A stretch of DNA of 64,000 nucleotides from NCBI GenBank assembly GCA_030041005.1, contig JASHOR010000041.1, positions 1 to 64,000 on the forward strand, read 5' to 3'. Positions 1 to 9,657 of this stretch are shown one piece after another; position 1 is the stretch's first letter; each line of letters opens with the position of its first letter. This DNA is from Xanthobacteraceae bacterium (GTDB lineage: Bacteria > Pseudomonadota > Alphaproteobacteria > Rhizobiales > Xanthobacteraceae). Made by a program: the position numbers and the translations under genes. Under the pieces are notes generated by a model. That model worked only from the letters and a program-made list of their open reading frames with translations, ran no database searches and was not told the DNA's origin.

Positions 1-1252
1 GCACGTAGTTTTGTTGGCGCTTGTCGGCGAGATAGCGGCAGCCGGTCGGGCCACGCACCGCGAGCTTGCCGATTTCGCCGCGCGGCTTCTCCTGCATGTC
101 GTCGCCGACGATCCTGGCCTGGTAGCCGGTGACCGGCTTGCCGGTCGAGGCCGGCGCCGCGTCACCGAGCCGGTTGGAGATGAAAATGTGCAGCATCTCG
201 GTCGAGCCGATGCCGTCGAGGATCGGCTTGCCGGTCTTGGCGATCCAATCGTTGAACACCGGCGCCGGCAGCGTCTCGCCGGCCGACACCGCGACCCGCA
301 GCGACGACAGATCGGCGCCCTCGCGCATCGCCGCCAGCATGGCCCGGTATGCGGTCGGCGCGGTGAACGAGATCGTCGCCTTGTAGGTCTCGATGATCTC
401 GATCATGTTGGCCGGCGAGGCGTTCTCGAGCAGCGTCGCGGTGGCGCCGAAGCGCAGCGGGAAAATCGCCAGGCCGCCGAGGCCGAAGGTGAAGGCGAGC
501 GGCGGCGAGCCGACGAACACGTCGTCCGGCGTTACATTGAGAATCTCTTTCGCATAGCTGTCGGCGATGACGAGAAGATCGCGATGGAAATGCATTGTCG
601 CCTTGGGTTCGCCGGTGGTGCCGGAAGTGAATCCCAGCAGCGCCACGTCGTCGCGTCCGGTCTTGACGGCGTCGAACGCCACGGGTTTCGACAGCGCGAT
701 GCGATCAAGTTCGGCGTCGTGATTGGCGGTGCCGTCGAAGCCCACGACCTGCCTGAGAAATTTCGAGCTCTTGGCGCAAATGACGAGTTCGTCCATCAAC
801 CTGGTGTCGCAGAGCGCCAGCGCCACCTCGGCCTTGTCGACGATCTTGGCAAGCTCGCCCGCCCGCAACATCGGCATGGTGTTGACGACCACGGCGCCGG
901 CCTTGGTGGCGGCGAGCCAGCAAGCGACCATCGCCGGATTGTTGGCCGAGCGCACCAGGATGCGGTTGCCGGGCTTGATGCCGAAATCCTCGACCAGCGC
1001 GTGGCCGATGCGGTTGGTCCAGTCCGACAGTTCCTTGTAGGTGCGGCGGCGGCCGTTGCCGATCAGCGCGTCGTGATCGCCGAAGCCGCGCGCCACCATG
1101 CGGTCGGTCAGTTCGACCGCGGCGTTCAGCTCCTCGGGATAATCAAAGCCGTCAAGCGCAATGAGCGGCCATTGCTGCGGGGGCGGCAGGTTATCGCGTG
1201 TGAACGTGTCGAGATGGGCCGAACGGCCAAGGGAATGCGACGCCATGGTCAT
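1..1252 (-). CDS. abmG: 2-aminobenzoate-CoA ligase (AMP-forming), 3' end outside window
   Basis: Activates an aromatic acid, most likely 2-aminobenzoate, to its CoA thioester via an acyl-adenylate. The adenylate motif TSGTTGEPK sits near residue 209, followed by a benzoate-CoA-ligase-like segment with GSTEMLHIF. About 417 codons are visible and the C-terminal lid domain lies beyond the left edge. The start ATG at 1252 overlaps the stop of the acyl-CoA dehydrogenase gene (ATGA), so translation is probably coupled. It is the last visible gene of an operon running from 6892 leftwards. The family and the neighbouring 2-aminobenzoyl-CoA monooxygenase/reductase favour anthranilate; benzoate or salicylate remain possible substrates. 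Confidence 0.82.
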   Translation of the reverse strand, partial: MTMASHSLGRSAHLDTFTRDNLPPPQQWPLIALDGFDYPEELNAAVELTDRMVARGFGDHDALIGNGRRRTYKELSDWTNRIGHALVEDFGIKPGNRILVRSANNPAMVACWLAATKAGAVVVNTMPMLRAGELAKIVDKAEVALALCDTRLMDELVICAKSSKFLRQVVGFDGTANHDAELDRIALSKPVAFDAVKTGRDDVALLGFTSGTTGEPKATMHFHRDLLVIADSYAKEILNVTPDDVFVGSPPLAFTFGLGGLAIFPLRFGATATLLENASPANMIEIIETYKATISFTAPTAYRAMLAAMREGADLSSLRVAVSAGETLPAPVFNDWIAKTGKPILDGIGSTEMLHIFISNRLGDAAPASTGKPVTGYQARIVGDDMQEKPRGEIGKLAVRGPTGCRYLADKRQQNYV

Positions 1253-2397
1253 GCTCCCGCAAGCAATTGTCGTGCGATGACGACTTTCTGCACTTCGGAC
1301 GCGCCCTCGTAGATGCGCAGCGCGCGGATTTCGCGATAAAGGCGCTCGACGACGCAGCCGCGGCGCACGCCCTCGCCGCCGTGAAGCTGCACCGCCTTGT
1401 CGATTACCTGCTGCGCCCGCTCGGTGGCGAACAGCTTGGCCATCGACGCCTCGCGGGTGACGCGGTCGGCGCCGGTGTCCTTGGCCCAGGCGGCGCGATA
1501 GACGAGCAGCGCCGCGGCATCGATGTCGGTTGCCATGTCGGCGACGTATCCTTGAACGATCTGCCGATCGGCCAGCGGACCGCCGAAAATGGTGCGCGTG
1601 CGCACCCGCGCGACCGCCTCGTCGAGCGCGCGGCGGGCAAAGCCGAGCGCTGCCGCGGCGACCGTGGCGCGAAAGATATCGAGCGTGGCCATGGCGATCT
1701 TGAAGCCTTCGCCGGGCGCGCCGATCACGGCGGCGGCCGGCACGCGCACGCCATCGAAGGTGAGGCGGGCGAGCGGATGCGGCGCCGTGACGTCCAGCCG
1801 CTCGGCGACGCGCAGACCCGGCAGATCGGCCGCGACCAGAAAGGCGGAGAGACCCTTCGCACCGGGACCTTCCCCGGTGCGGGCGAAGACAATGTAAAGG
1901 TCGGCGATGCCGCCGTTCGAGATCCAGGTCTTCTCGCCGTCGAGAATGTAGAAGGCGCCCTCGCGCCGCGCGGACGTTTCGATCGCGGCGATGTCCGAGC
2001 CGGATTGCCGCTCGGTCAGCGCGAAAGCCGCGATCGCCTTGCCCGTCCGCGTGCGCTCGAGCGAGCGACGCTGCTCGGCGTCGCCGAACAGGCTGATCGG
2101 TCCGGCGCCCAGCCCCTGCATGGCGAAGGCGAAATCGGCGAGGCCGTCGTGACGCGCCAGCGTCTCGCGCATCAGACAAAGCGTGCGCACATCGAGCGGG
2201 GAGGGTGCATCCGGATCGGGCGCGGTATGGTTGAGCCAGCCGTCACGGCCGAGTTTTTGCACCAGCTCGCGGCAGGCGCCGTCGACATCGTGATGATCGA
2301 CCGGCAAGTTGGCGCCGCACCAGCGCTCGATGCGCTCCGCCAGGGCGCGATGGCGGTCATCGAAGAACGGCCAGGTAAGGAATGAGCTATCGGACAT
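1249..2397 (-). CDS. acyl-CoA dehydrogenase of the aminobenzoyl-CoA operon
   Basis: FAD-dependent alpha,beta-dehydrogenation of an acyl-CoA, presumably a ring-reduced or ring-opened intermediate. The protein has 382 residues, normal for the family. It shows the FAD/substrate stretch [11 protein letters not shown], the WISNGG segment and a C-terminal IYEGASEVQ, where the Glu matches the usual catalytic base position. The ATG at 2397 (MSDSS) was chosen because the upstream in-frame extension is the translated tail of an intergenic repeat. The stop overlaps the ligase start by four bases. A DNA repeat separates it from the hydratase gene, so a separate promoter cannot be excluded. Confidence 0.85.
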   Translation of the reverse strand: MSDSSFLTWPFFDDRHRALAERIERWCGANLPVDHHDVDGACRELVQKLGRDGWLNHTAPDPDAPSPLDVRTLCLMRETLARHDGLADFAFAMQGLGAGPISLFGDAEQRRSLERTRTGKAIAAFALTERQSGSDIAAIETSARREGAFYILDGEKTWISNGGIADLYIVFARTGEGPGAKGLSAFLVAADLPGLRVAERLDVTAPHPLARLTFDGVRVPAAAVIGAPGEGFKIAMATLDIFRATVAAAALGFARRALDEAVARVRTRTIFGGPLADRQIVQGYVADMATDIDAAALLVYRAAWAKDTGADRVTREASMAKLFATERAQQVIDKAVQLHGGEGVRRGCVVERLYREIRALRIYEGASEVQKVVIARQLLAGA

Positions 2398-2411
2398 TCT
2401 CACCCTCTGCT

Positions 2412-2543
2412 CGTCATTGCGAGGAGCGAAGCGACGAAGCAATCCAGTGCAGCCGCAACGCGTAGCGCCCTGTTCTGGATCGCTTCGCGGAGCCTGTCAT
2501 CGGACCGCGCGACTTGGCGCGGGTCCGTTGGCTCGCAATGACG
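2412..2543. repeat. intergenic palindromic repeat, CATTGCGAG family
   Basis: The outer arms CGTCATTGCGAG (2412-2423) and CTCGCAATGACG (2532-2543) are exact inverted copies. Inside are further short inverted segments around GAGCGAAGCGACGAAGCAA. A relative with the same arms lies at 32558-32640. Such elements are widespread between genes in Bradyrhizobium-type genomes. Here it sits within an operon, between hydratase and dehydrogenase, where it could form an RNA hairpin affecting message stability. Confidence 0.8.
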
Positions 2544-2548
2544 CATCG

Positions 2549-3361
2549 CTAATTCCCCTCGAACGCCGGTTTCTGTTTGGCAACGAAGGCGCGATAGGCA
2601 CGCTCGAAATCTTCGGTCTGCATGCAGATCGCCTGCGCCTGCGCTTCGGCCTCGATGGCCTGGTCGAGACTCATCGACCACTCGGCGACAAGCTGCGTCT
2701 TGGTGATGCCGTTGGCGAAAGCGGGGCCCGATGCGATGCGGCCGGCGAGCGCCAGCGCTTCCTGCTCCAGCGCATCTCTGGCCACGATCTTGTTGAAAAA
2801 GCCCCACCGTTCGCCTTCCTGCGCGGTCATGGCCCGGCCGGTATAGAGCAGTTCGGCGGCGCGGCCTTGGCCGATGATGCGCGGCAGCATCGCGCAAGCG
2901 CCCATGTCGCAGCCGGCGAGGCCGACCCGATTGAACAGAAATGCCGTCTGCGCCTCGGGCGTGGCGATGCGCAGGTCGGAGGCCATGGCGATGATGGCGC
3001 CGGCGCCGGCGGCGACGCCGTCGATTGCGGCGACGATCGGCTTGCCGCAATGGAGCATGGCCTTGATCAGATCGCCGGTCATGCGGGTAAAGGCGAGAAG
3101 CTCTTTCATCCGCATTGCGACCAGCGGACCGATGATCTCATGCACGTCGCCGCCGGAGCAGAAATTGCCGCCATTCGGCAGAAACACCACGGCACGGATG
3201 TCCTCGGCATCGCGCAGATGGCGGAACGTGTCGCGCAACTCGGCATAGGATTCGAACGTGAGCGGGTTCTTGCGCTCCGGCCGGTTGAGCTGAATGATGG
3301 CGACGGCGCCGTCCATGCGCCAAAGGAAGTGCGAAGGCCGTAAGCTCGCCATCGCCGTCAT
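2549..3361 (-). CDS. enoyl-CoA hydratase/isomerase family protein
   Basis: Crotonase-fold enzyme of 270 residues, expected to hydrate an unsaturated acyl-CoA in the aminobenzoyl-CoA pathway. The oxyanion-hole segments are visible as [13 protein letters not shown] near residue 65 and [19 protein letters not shown] near residue 110. The start is placed at 3361 (MTAMAS) because that ATG overlaps the MarR stop as ATGA; a longer in-frame start lies five codons upstream. It sits between the MarR regulator and the acyl-CoA dehydrogenase. The exact substrate cannot be read from the sequence. Confidence 0.85.
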   Translation of the reverse strand: MTAMASLRPSHFLWRMDGAVAIIQLNRPERKNPLTFESYAELRDTFRHLRDAEDIRAVVFLPNGGNFCSGGDVHEIIGPLVAMRMKELLAFTRMTGDLIKAMLHCGKPIVAAIDGVAAGAGAIIAMASDLRIATPEAQTAFLFNRVGLAGCDMGACAMLPRIIGQGRAAELLYTGRAMTAQEGERWGFFNKIVARDALEQEALALAGRIASGPAFANGITKTQLVAEWSMSLDQAIEAEAQAQAICMQTEDFERAYRAFVAKQKPAFEGN

Positions 3362-3834
3362 GCTCCGCCCTCCCATTCGCTGCGAAAGCTTTTCAGCTTG
3401 GCCGAGAGCTGTTCGGCATCGCGTACCGAAATGCCGCCCAGAAGCTCGTCGATCCAGCGCTCGTGCGCGGCCGCCATTTCGGCGAACGCGGCGCGACCCT
3501 TCCGCGTCAGGCTGATGAAGGACGTGCGGCGGTCGCCGTTGCGCTGGGAGCGGGCGACAAAGCCGTCGGCAACCAGCCGGTCGACGATGCCGGTGACGTT
3601 GCCGTTGGAGACCATGAGAAAGCGCGAGATTTCGCTCATCAGCATGCCGCCGGGATTGCGAAACAGCGCCGCCATCACGTCGAAGCGCGGCAGCGTGGCA
3701 TCGAATTGCCGCTTCAGCCGCTCGCGCGCCACGCCTTCGATCATGCGGCTTGCGCGCAAAAGCCTGATCCAGAGCCGCAGCCGCGCCTTGCTGTCGGCCT
3801 CGGGGCGCTGTTGCGGTATCGGCGCGCTCACCAT
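3358..3834 (-). CDS. MarR family transcriptional regulator
   Basis: DNA-binding repressor-type protein of 158 residues. The winged-helix region carries [20 protein letters not shown] and the recognition helix area [13 protein letters not shown], followed by the wing [13 protein letters not shown]. The start at 3834 (MVSAP) overlaps the SDR stop by seven bases; a longer frame reading back into the SDR gene is less likely. MarR proteins in aromatic-acyl-CoA clusters usually respond to the CoA thioester. Being inside the operon, it probably autoregulates, and the palindrome at 6959-6984 is its likely operator (inference). Confidence 0.88.
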   Translation of the reverse strand: MVSAPIPQQRPEADSKARLRLWIRLLRASRMIEGVARERLKRQFDATLPRFDVMAALFRNPGGMLMSEISRFLMVSNGNVTGIVDRLVADGFVARSQRNGDRRTSFISLTRKGRAAFAEMAAAHERWIDELLGGISVRDAEQLSAKLKSFRSEWEGGA

Positions 3835-4598
3835 GCGTCGTCTCCCGGAATTGTTATCGCCCGGCCGGTAATGCCGGCGCTGTCGTCGGCGCACAGCCGC
3901 AGCGCCGCTTCGGCAATCTCTTGCGGCTGCAGCAGGCGCGCATCGGGATTATCGGCCGCGAAGGCGTCGCGTATATCGGCTTCGCTCCGCCTGGCGCTTG
4001 CGGCGGCGCGGCCGATCGCCCGTTCCAGCATCGGCGTTTCGGTATAGCCGGGGCACAACGCATTCACGGTGATGCCGTCGTTCGCCGTCTCCAGCGCCAA
4101 GGCGCGCGCCAATCCGACGACGCCGTGCTTGGCGGCGACGTAGGCGGCGACGTACGGATAGCCTTTCAACCCGGCGGTGGAAGACACGAAGATGATGCGG
4201 CCGAAGCCGCGCTCGCGCATGGCGGCAAGCGCCGGCTGCACCGAGAAGAATGCGCCCGTGAGATTGACGTTGAGGGTATCCGCCCACAGCTCGCGCGAAA
4301 TATTTTCCGCGGCGGCGCTGATTGCGCTGCCGGCATTGGCGACCGCGATGTCGAACGGGCCGCGCGCGGCCTGTGCGTTCCGATAGAGCCGCGCAATCGA
4401 TTCCGCGTCGGTGACGTCGGCCGTCTCAACGTCAATGGCGCGGTTGCGCGCGGCGGTCTGCTCCAGCGCCTCGCGGCGCCGCCCGCAGATCGTCACGCGA
4501 GCGCCGGCCGCCGCCAAGGTCAACGCGATGGCGGCGCCGATACCGCTGCCGCCTCCGGTGACGAGCGCATGTCTGCCGGCGAGATTCGTCATTGTCAT
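3828..4598 (-). CDS. SDR family NAD(P)-dependent dehydrogenase (3-hydroxyacyl-CoA dehydrogenase-like)
   Basis: Short-chain dehydrogenase of 256 residues. The dinucleotide motif [10 protein letters not shown] is near residue 12, NAG is near residue 90, and the catalytic Ser lies in IFVSSTAG ahead of YVAAK. It likely oxidises the 3-hydroxyacyl-CoA formed by the hydratase. The ATG at 4598 overlaps the monooxygenase stop (ATGA), which decides the start over a longer upstream frame. It is coupled on both sides, to the monooxygenase upstream and to MarR downstream. Confidence 0.87.
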   Translation of the reverse strand: MTMTNLAGRHALVTGGGSGIGAAIALTLAAAGARVTICGRRREALEQTAARNRAIDVETADVTDAESIARLYRNAQAARGPFDIAVANAGSAISAAAENISRELWADTLNVNLTGAFFSVQPALAAMRERGFGRIIFVSSTAGLKGYPYVAAYVAAKHGVVGLARALALETANDGITVNALCPGYTETPMLERAIGRAAASARRSEADIRDAFAADNPDARLLQPQEIAEAALRLCADDSAGITGRAITIPGDDAW

Positions 4599-6892
4599 AC
4601 CGCGGCCGGCAGCGGTTCGATCGCGCCGATGCCGGAAAGCCGATAAAGCTGGTCGCGTCCCGGCAAATAGGGTTGCGGCCAGGTCTCGCCGCCGTCGCCC
4701 AGCCTGGCGGCGGCGTGCAATGTCCAGTACGGATCGGCAAGATGCGGCCGCGCCAGGCACACCAGGTCGGCGCGGCCGGCCATCAAAATGGAATTGACGT
4801 GATCCGGCTCGTAGATGTTGCCGACCGCCATGGTCGCCATGCCGGTCTCGTTGCGGATGCGGTCCGAGAACGGCGTCTGGAACATGCGGCCATAGATCGG
4901 TCGGGCGCGGAGCGATGTTTGGCCGGCTGAAACGTCGCAGATGTCGACGCCGGCCTCATGCAGCATGCGGCCGATCGCAACCGCATCGCGCGGTTCGATG
5001 CCTTCGGCGCCGACCCAGTCGTTGGCGGAAATGCGCACCGAAATCGGCTTCTCCGCCGGCCACACGGCGCGCACGGCATGGATGATCTCGAGCGGATAGC
5101 GCATGCGGTTTTCCAGCGAACCACCGTATTCGTCCGTGCGCCGGTTGGTGAGCGGCGTAATGAAGGAGGAGAGCAGATAGCCGTGCGCGCAATGGATTTC
5201 GAGCATATCGAAGTTGGCGCGCGCCGCCATTTCTGCTGCAGAAATAAATTGCTCCCGCACGCAGTCCATGTCGGCGCGGGTCATCGCGCGTGCCGTTTGA
5301 TTGCGCTCCGACCAGGCGGTGGCGGACGCCGCCATGACCGGCCAATTGCCGCGCGTCAGCGGCGCGTCCATCTCCTCCCAGCCGAGCTGGGTCGATCCCT
5401 TGGGACCGGAATGGCCGAGCTGGCAGCAGATTTTCGCCTCGGTCTCGGCGTGGACGAAATCGACGATGCGTTTCCAGGCCGCTTCGTGCGCCGGCGCATA
5501 GAGGCCGGTGCAGCCCGGCGTAATGCGGCCTTGCGGGCTGACGCAGGTCATCTCGGTGCAGACGAGGCCGGCGCCGCCCTTGGCCCGCTCGGCGTAATGG
5601 ACGAGATGCCAGTCGGTGGGACAGCCTTCGACGGCCTTGTATTGCGCCATCGGTGAAACCACGATGCGGTTCTTCAGCCGCAGCTCGCGCAGCCGAAACG
5701 GCGCAAACATCGGCCGCCGCGCGCTGTTGTCGCCGGCGCCGGCAAGCCGCTGAAACCACGCCTCGGCGCCTTCCAGCCAGCTCCTGTCGCGCAGCCGCAA
5801 ATTCTCATGGCTGATACGCTGCGAGCGGGTGAGCAGCGAGTAGTTGAATTGAACCGGATCGAGGTGCAGATAACGCTCGACCTCCTCGAACCATTCCATC
5901 GAATTTCGCGCCGCCGATTGCAGGCGCAGGACCTCCGTGCGCCGGGCGTGTTCGTATCTGGCGAACGCCGCCGGCATGTCGGGTTCGGCATGCAGGCAGT
6001 CGGCCAGCGCGACCGCGCTTTCCATCGCCAGTTTGGTGCCGGAGCCGATGGAGAAATGCGCGGTGGCCGCTGCGTCGCCCATCAGCACGATGTTGCGATG
6101 CGACCACTTTTCGCAGAGCACGCGCGGAAAATTCAGCCACGCCGAACCACGAAGATGCGCGGCGTTCGACATCAGACGGTGGCCGCCGAGGTTTTGGGCG
6201 AAGACCCGCTCGCAGGCGCGGCAGGATTCATCCTGGCTCATCGCGCCGAAACCGAACTTCCGCCAGGTCGGCTCCGCGCATTCGACGATGAACGTCGCGG
6301 TGTCGGTATCGAACTGATAGGCGTGCGCCCAGATCCAGCCGTGCTCGGTCTCGGTGAAAATGAAGGTGAAGGCGTCGTCGAATTTCTGCCGCGTGCCGAG
6401 CCAGACGAATTTGTTCTTGCGGATATCGATGGCGGGCTTGAACGCGGCGGCAAATTCCTGGCGCGCCCTTGAATTCAAGCCGTCGGCGGCGACCACCAGA
6501 TCGTAGCTGTCGGCCAATTCGCCCGCGCTCGCGATCTCGGTCTGGAAATTCAGCCTGACGCCGAGTTCGCGCGCGCGTGCCTGCAGCAGCATAAGCAGTG
6601 TCTTGCGGGCGATGCCGATGAAGGCATGGCCGCCCGATACCACGCGCTGCCCGCGATAGTGGACCGCGATGTCGTCCCAATAGGCGAAGTGCGCGCGGAT
6701 CGTCTCGGCGCTGGCCGGATCGTTGGCGGCGATGTTGTCGAACGTCTCGTCAGAAAACACCACGCCCCAGCCGAACGTGTCGTCGGGCCGGTTGCGCTCG
6801 AACACCGTGATGTCGTGCGCGGCATCGCGCAGCTTCATGCTGATGGCGAAATAGAGCCCGGCCGGGCCGCCGCCGAGGCAGGCAATCCTCAT
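4595..6892 (-). CDS. abmA: 2-aminobenzoyl-CoA (or salicylyl-CoA) monooxygenase/reductase, two-domain flavoprotein
   Basis: A 765-residue fusion. Residues 1 to about 380 form a class A flavin monooxygenase with [10 protein letters not shown] at the N terminus and the second FAD motif [16 protein letters not shown]. Residues from about 395 onward form an Old Yellow Enzyme domain starting [20 protein letters not shown], with [13 protein letters not shown] and [11 protein letters not shown]. This architecture is known for 2-aminobenzoyl-CoA monooxygenase/reductase, which hydroxylates and then reduces the ring, and for bifunctional salicylyl-CoA 5-hydroxylases. It is the first gene of the operon, with an AGGA-type ribosome site upstream. 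The adjacent aminobenzoate-CoA-ligase-like gene favours anthranilate as substrate. Confidence 0.88.
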   Translation of the reverse strand: MRIACLGGGPAGLYFAISMKLRDAAHDITVFERNRPDDTFGWGVVFSDETFDNIAANDPASAETIRAHFAYWDDIAVHYRGQRVVSGGHAFIGIARKTLLMLLQARARELGVRLNFQTEIASAGELADSYDLVVAADGLNSRARQEFAAAFKPAIDIRKNKFVWLGTRQKFDDAFTFIFTETEHGWIWAHAYQFDTDTATFIVECAEPTWRKFGFGAMSQDESCRACERVFAQNLGGHRLMSNAAHLRGSAWLNFPRVLCEKWSHRNIVLMGDAAATAHFSIGSGTKLAMESAVALADCLHAEPDMPAAFARYEHARRTEVLRLQSAARNSMEWFEEVERYLHLDPVQFNYSLLTRSQRISHENLRLRDRSWLEGAEAWFQRLAGAGDNSARRPMFAPFRLRELRLKNRIVVSPMAQYKAVEGCPTDWHLVHYAERAKGGAGLVCTEMTCVSPQGRITPGCTGLYAPAHEAAWKRIVDFVHAETEAKICCQLGHSGPKGSTQLGWEEMDAPLTRGNWPVMAASATAWSERNQTARAMTRADMDCVREQFISAAEMAARANFDMLEIHCAHGYLLSSFITPLTNRRTDEYGGSLENRMRYPLEIIHAVRAVWPAEKPISVRISANDWVGAEGIEPRDAVAIGRMLHEAGVDICDVSAGQTSLRARPIYGRMFQTPFSDRIRNETGMATMAVGNIYEPDHVNSILMAGRADLVCLARPHLADPYWTLHAAARLGDGGETWPQPYLPGRDQLYRLSGIGAIEPLPAAV

Positions 6893-6958
6893 GGGCCACT
6901 ATCCTGTATGGGCCGAGTCCTGTTCTTGGCGGCAATGATGGCATGGTCGGCGATTTAC

Positions 6959-6984
6959 TTCAAGCTTAAAAGTTTAAATTTGAA
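6959..6984. promoter_or_regulatory. 26-bp palindrome, candidate MarR operator in divergent promoter
   Basis: The left arm TTCAAGCTTAAA (6959-6970) and right arm TTTAAATTTGAA (6973-6984) are inverted copies matching at 10 of 12 positions around a two-base spacer. The site is strikingly AT-rich against its surroundings and lies between the divergent starts at 6892 and 7081. Size and symmetry fit a dimeric winged-helix regulator, and the nearest candidate is the MarR protein encoded in the operon. Binding is inferred, not shown. Confidence 0.6.
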
Positions 6985-7080
6985 AGAAAGCGACCGACCC
7001 TTTCGGAGCGCGCCGCACTATGCAATATGGTCTTGTATTGGTTGGGCTTTTCGGACTTCGGCGCGGGAGGCGCGGGGCGG

Positions 7081-8736
7081 ATGAACGGCACTCCGACGGT
7101 TGCGAGCGTGATCGCCGCGGATCTCGCCCATTATGGTGCGCGGCGCTGCTTCGGGCTCCTTGGCACCGCGAATTTCAAGGTCTCTCACGGACTCGTCGCC
7201 GCCGGCGTCGAACTCATCTGCGCGCGCCATGAATGCAACGCCGCGAGCATGGCGGACGCTTACGCCAAGGCGACGGGCGAGTTGACGCTGGTGAGCGTGC
7301 ATTCCGGCCCAGGCCTGACCAACGCGCTCACCGGCATCGGCGAGGCGGCCAAGAGCCGCACGCCGCTCGTCGTGCTCGCCGGCGACGTGCCGAACGGCGC
7401 CGTGAAGAACAATTTCTACATCGAGCAGGCGGATATGGTGCGCGCGGTCGGCGCGGTTTCGGAGCGGCTGCATACGGTCGGCTCGGCGCGCGAAGACACC
7501 TTGCGCGCGGTGACGCGCGCGCTGCGGGATCGACAGACCGTGGTCTTGAGCATGCCGCTCGACGTGCAGCACGCGCCGCTCGCCTCGAACCTGCCGCCGC
7601 TCGCATTACCGCCGGCGTCCGGTCGCCTGCATCCCGACCCGCAGGCGCTTAAGCAACTGGTCGAGGCGTTGGCGGCGGCAAAGCGTCCGCTCATTCTCGG
7701 CGGCCGGGGTGCGGTCATCGCGGACGCGGAATCAGCGCTCGTGGCGCTCGCCGATCGCGTCGGCGCGCTGTTGGCCACGTCGGTCTGCGGCCACGGGCTG
7801 TTTGCGAAAAATCCATGGTCGGTCGGCATCAGCGGCGGCTTTTCCTCGCCGATCGCCGACGAGTTGATCGCCGACAGCGATCTCATCCTCGCTTTCGGCG
7901 CAAGCCTCACGCAGTGGACGACCAAGCGGGGCAAGCTCGTCGCGCCCGGCGCGATGGTGGCGCAGGTCGATATCGACGGCTCCAAGCTCGGCTATCAGAT
8001 GCCGGTGCAGATCGCGGTCCACGGCGATGCGAAAGCCACCGCGGAGGCGTTGCTGGAAGAATTGGGACGGCGTGGGGTGCACAGCGCGGGCCGGAGAAGC
8101 AACGCGACGCGCGAACGTATTCGCGCCGGCGACAACCACCATTATCCATGGCCCGACGAATCGAGCAAAGATTTCATCGATCCGCGCACGCTCTCCAAGG
8201 CGGTCGACGCCATCCTGCCGGAGGATCGCGTCGTGGCCTCGGATTCAGGCCACTTCTGCGGCTGGGTGCCGCGCTATCTGCGGGTGCCCAGTGCGCGCGC
8301 TTCGTGCTTGAGCCATTCGTTCCAGTCGGTCGGCCTGGGGCTTGCCTCGGCGATCGGGCTGGCCGTCGCCAGTCCCGGAAAGCTCGCCGTACTCGGCACC
8401 GGCGACGGCGGCTTTCTCATGTCGATCGCCGATCTGGAAACCGCCATCCGGCTCGGCCTGCGACTTTGCATTCTGGTCTATAACGATGCGTCCTATGCCG
8501 CCGAGGTGCACTATTTCCGCCGTCAGGGCTTTTCCGTCGATATCGTGCAGTTCCCGGAGACCGATTTTGCGGCCATAGCCCGTGGCTACGGCGCGCGCGC
8601 CGCTACGGTGCGCACCGTCGCCGATCTCGATCCGCTCAAGGCCTGGGTCGCCGAGGGGGCGCCGGGCGTGTTCGTCGTCGACGGCAGGATCAATCCCGCT
8701 CTCGAAGCCGACTGGCACGCCGAGCATTTTCCTTAA
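7081..8736 (+). CDS. thiamine-diphosphate-dependent enzyme, acetolactate synthase-like
   Basis: A 551-residue ThDP enzyme with the three-domain plan of acetolactate synthase and related decarboxylases. The cofactor-activating Glu is E51 in ARHECNAASMADAY. The ThDP/Mg motif runs from GDG at 441-443 to N468. The start at 7081 follows a GGAGG six to ten bases upstream; an ATG 18 codons earlier lacks a good site. It is divergent from the aminobenzoyl-CoA operon and shares its promoter region, so it may be co-regulated. Carboligase, decarboxylase or oxalyl-CoA-type chemistry cannot be separated by motifs alone. Confidence 0.8.
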   Translation: MNGTPTVASVIAADLAHYGARRCFGLLGTANFKVSHGLVAAGVELICARHECNAASMADAYAKATGELTLVSVHSGPGLTNALTGIGEAAKSRTPLVVLAGDVPNGAVKNNFYIEQADMVRAVGAVSERLHTVGSAREDTLRAVTRALRDRQTVVLSMPLDVQHAPLASNLPPLALPPASGRLHPDPQALKQLVEALAAAKRPLILGGRGAVIADAESALVALADRVGALLATSVCGHGLFAKNPWSVGISGGFSSPIADELIADSDLILAFGASLTQWTTKRGKLVAPGAMVAQVDIDGSKLGYQMPVQIAVHGDAKATAEALLEELGRRGVHSAGRRSNATRERIRAGDNHHYPWPDESSKDFIDPRTLSKAVDAILPEDRVVASDSGHFCGWVPRYLRVPSARASCLSHSFQSVGLGLASAIGLAVASPGKLAVLGTGDGGFLMSIADLETAIRLGLRLCILVYNDASYAAEVHYFRRQGFSVDIVQFPETDFAAIARGYGARAATVRTVADLDPLKAWVAEGAPGVFVVDGRINPALEADWHAEHFP

Positions 8737-8859
8737 GCGCCCCCGTGATGCAGGTCAGCGCGGGGCGTGACCGGCGCGCACCGAGTCTCGCTACGTTGTG
8801 CAAATTGTGACACTCAGGCGCCACAGGGGAGATCGACGATAGCCTTCGCTTGGACGGGC

Positions 8860-9657
8860 TTACAGATTCCCCCCGATGCTCCGCGCCGGCAGATAATGCA
8901 GCACGCGGCGCTCCACCAGGATCACGGCGAGATAGGCGATGGCGCCGACGACCGTCAGCATCACGATGGAGACGAACACCAGGGGGGTGTCGGCCTGTCC
9001 CTCGCCGAAGCTCAACAAATAGCCCAGGCCGACATTGCCGCCGACCAGTTCGCCGACCACGACGCCGACCACGGCGAGCGTGGCGCCGATGCGCAGGCCG
9101 GCAAACATCGGCGGCAACGAGGCCGGGAATTCCACCTTCCAGAAAATCTGGGCGCGCGTTGCCGTAAACGAGCGGGCGAGATTGATCATGTCGGGATCGA
9201 CGCCGCGCAGCGCGGTCAGCACATTGACCATGACCGGGAAGAACACGATCAGGATGGCGACCAGGATCTTCGGATAGACGGTGAAGCCCATCCACAGGAT
9301 GAACAGCGGCGCGAACGCGACTTTGGGCGCGATCTGCAGCGCCAGAATGTAGGGCGAGAGCGCCAATTCCGCGACCGGCGACATGCCGAGCATGTAGCCG
9401 ATGACGGCGCCAAGCAGGCTGCCGATGACGAAACCGGCCACCACCTCCAGGACGGTGACGCCGGTATGCAGCAACAAATGGTCAAGCTGAAAGGCGCGGA
9501 CGAATTCCGCGGCCACCATGGAGAGCGGCGGCACGATGTAGGACGGCACGCCGATGAGCCCGGGCCCCCATTGCCACGCCGCCAGAAAGACGACGAGCAG
9601 CACGGCGCTCGTGATCGCGCCCTTGCGGACCAAGGCGGCGTGCGCGGCGTCTTTCAC
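8860..9657 (-). CDS. ABC transporter permease, nitrate/sulfonate/taurine (SsuC-like) type
   Basis: Inner-membrane permease of 265 residues with about six hydrophobic segments. The EAA-type loop region reads LARSFTATRAQIFWKVEFPASLP. The GTG start at 9657 overlaps the ATPase stop as GTGA and is preceded by GGAGG on the minus strand, so it beats any upstream start inside the ATPase gene. It forms an importer with the ATPase at 9654 and probably the divergent binding protein at 10670. The substrate is unknown; aromatic or pyrimidine-like compounds are plausible from context. Confidence 0.87.
   Translation of the reverse strand: MKDAAHAALVRKGAITSAVLLVVFLAAWQWGPGLIGVPSYIVPPLSMVAAEFVRAFQLDHLLLHTGVTVLEVVAGFVIGSLLGAVIGYMLGMSPVAELALSPYILALQIAPKVAFAPLFILWMGFTVYPKILVAILIVFFPVMVNVLTALRGVDPDMINLARSFTATRAQIFWKVEFPASLPPMFAGLRIGATLAVVGVVVGELVGGNVGLGYLLSFGEGQADTPLVFVSIVMLTVVGAIAYLAVILVERRVLHYLPARSIGGNL

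Noticed and set aside
1-1312. Long plus-strand open frame across the left edge
   Set aside because: It is the complement of the ligase gene; the minus strand shows the adenylate motif and continuous homology.
2400-2545. N-terminal extension of the acyl-CoA dehydrogenase ([10 protein letters not shown])
   Set aside because: This peptide is the translation of the intergenic repeat; the family start is at 2397.
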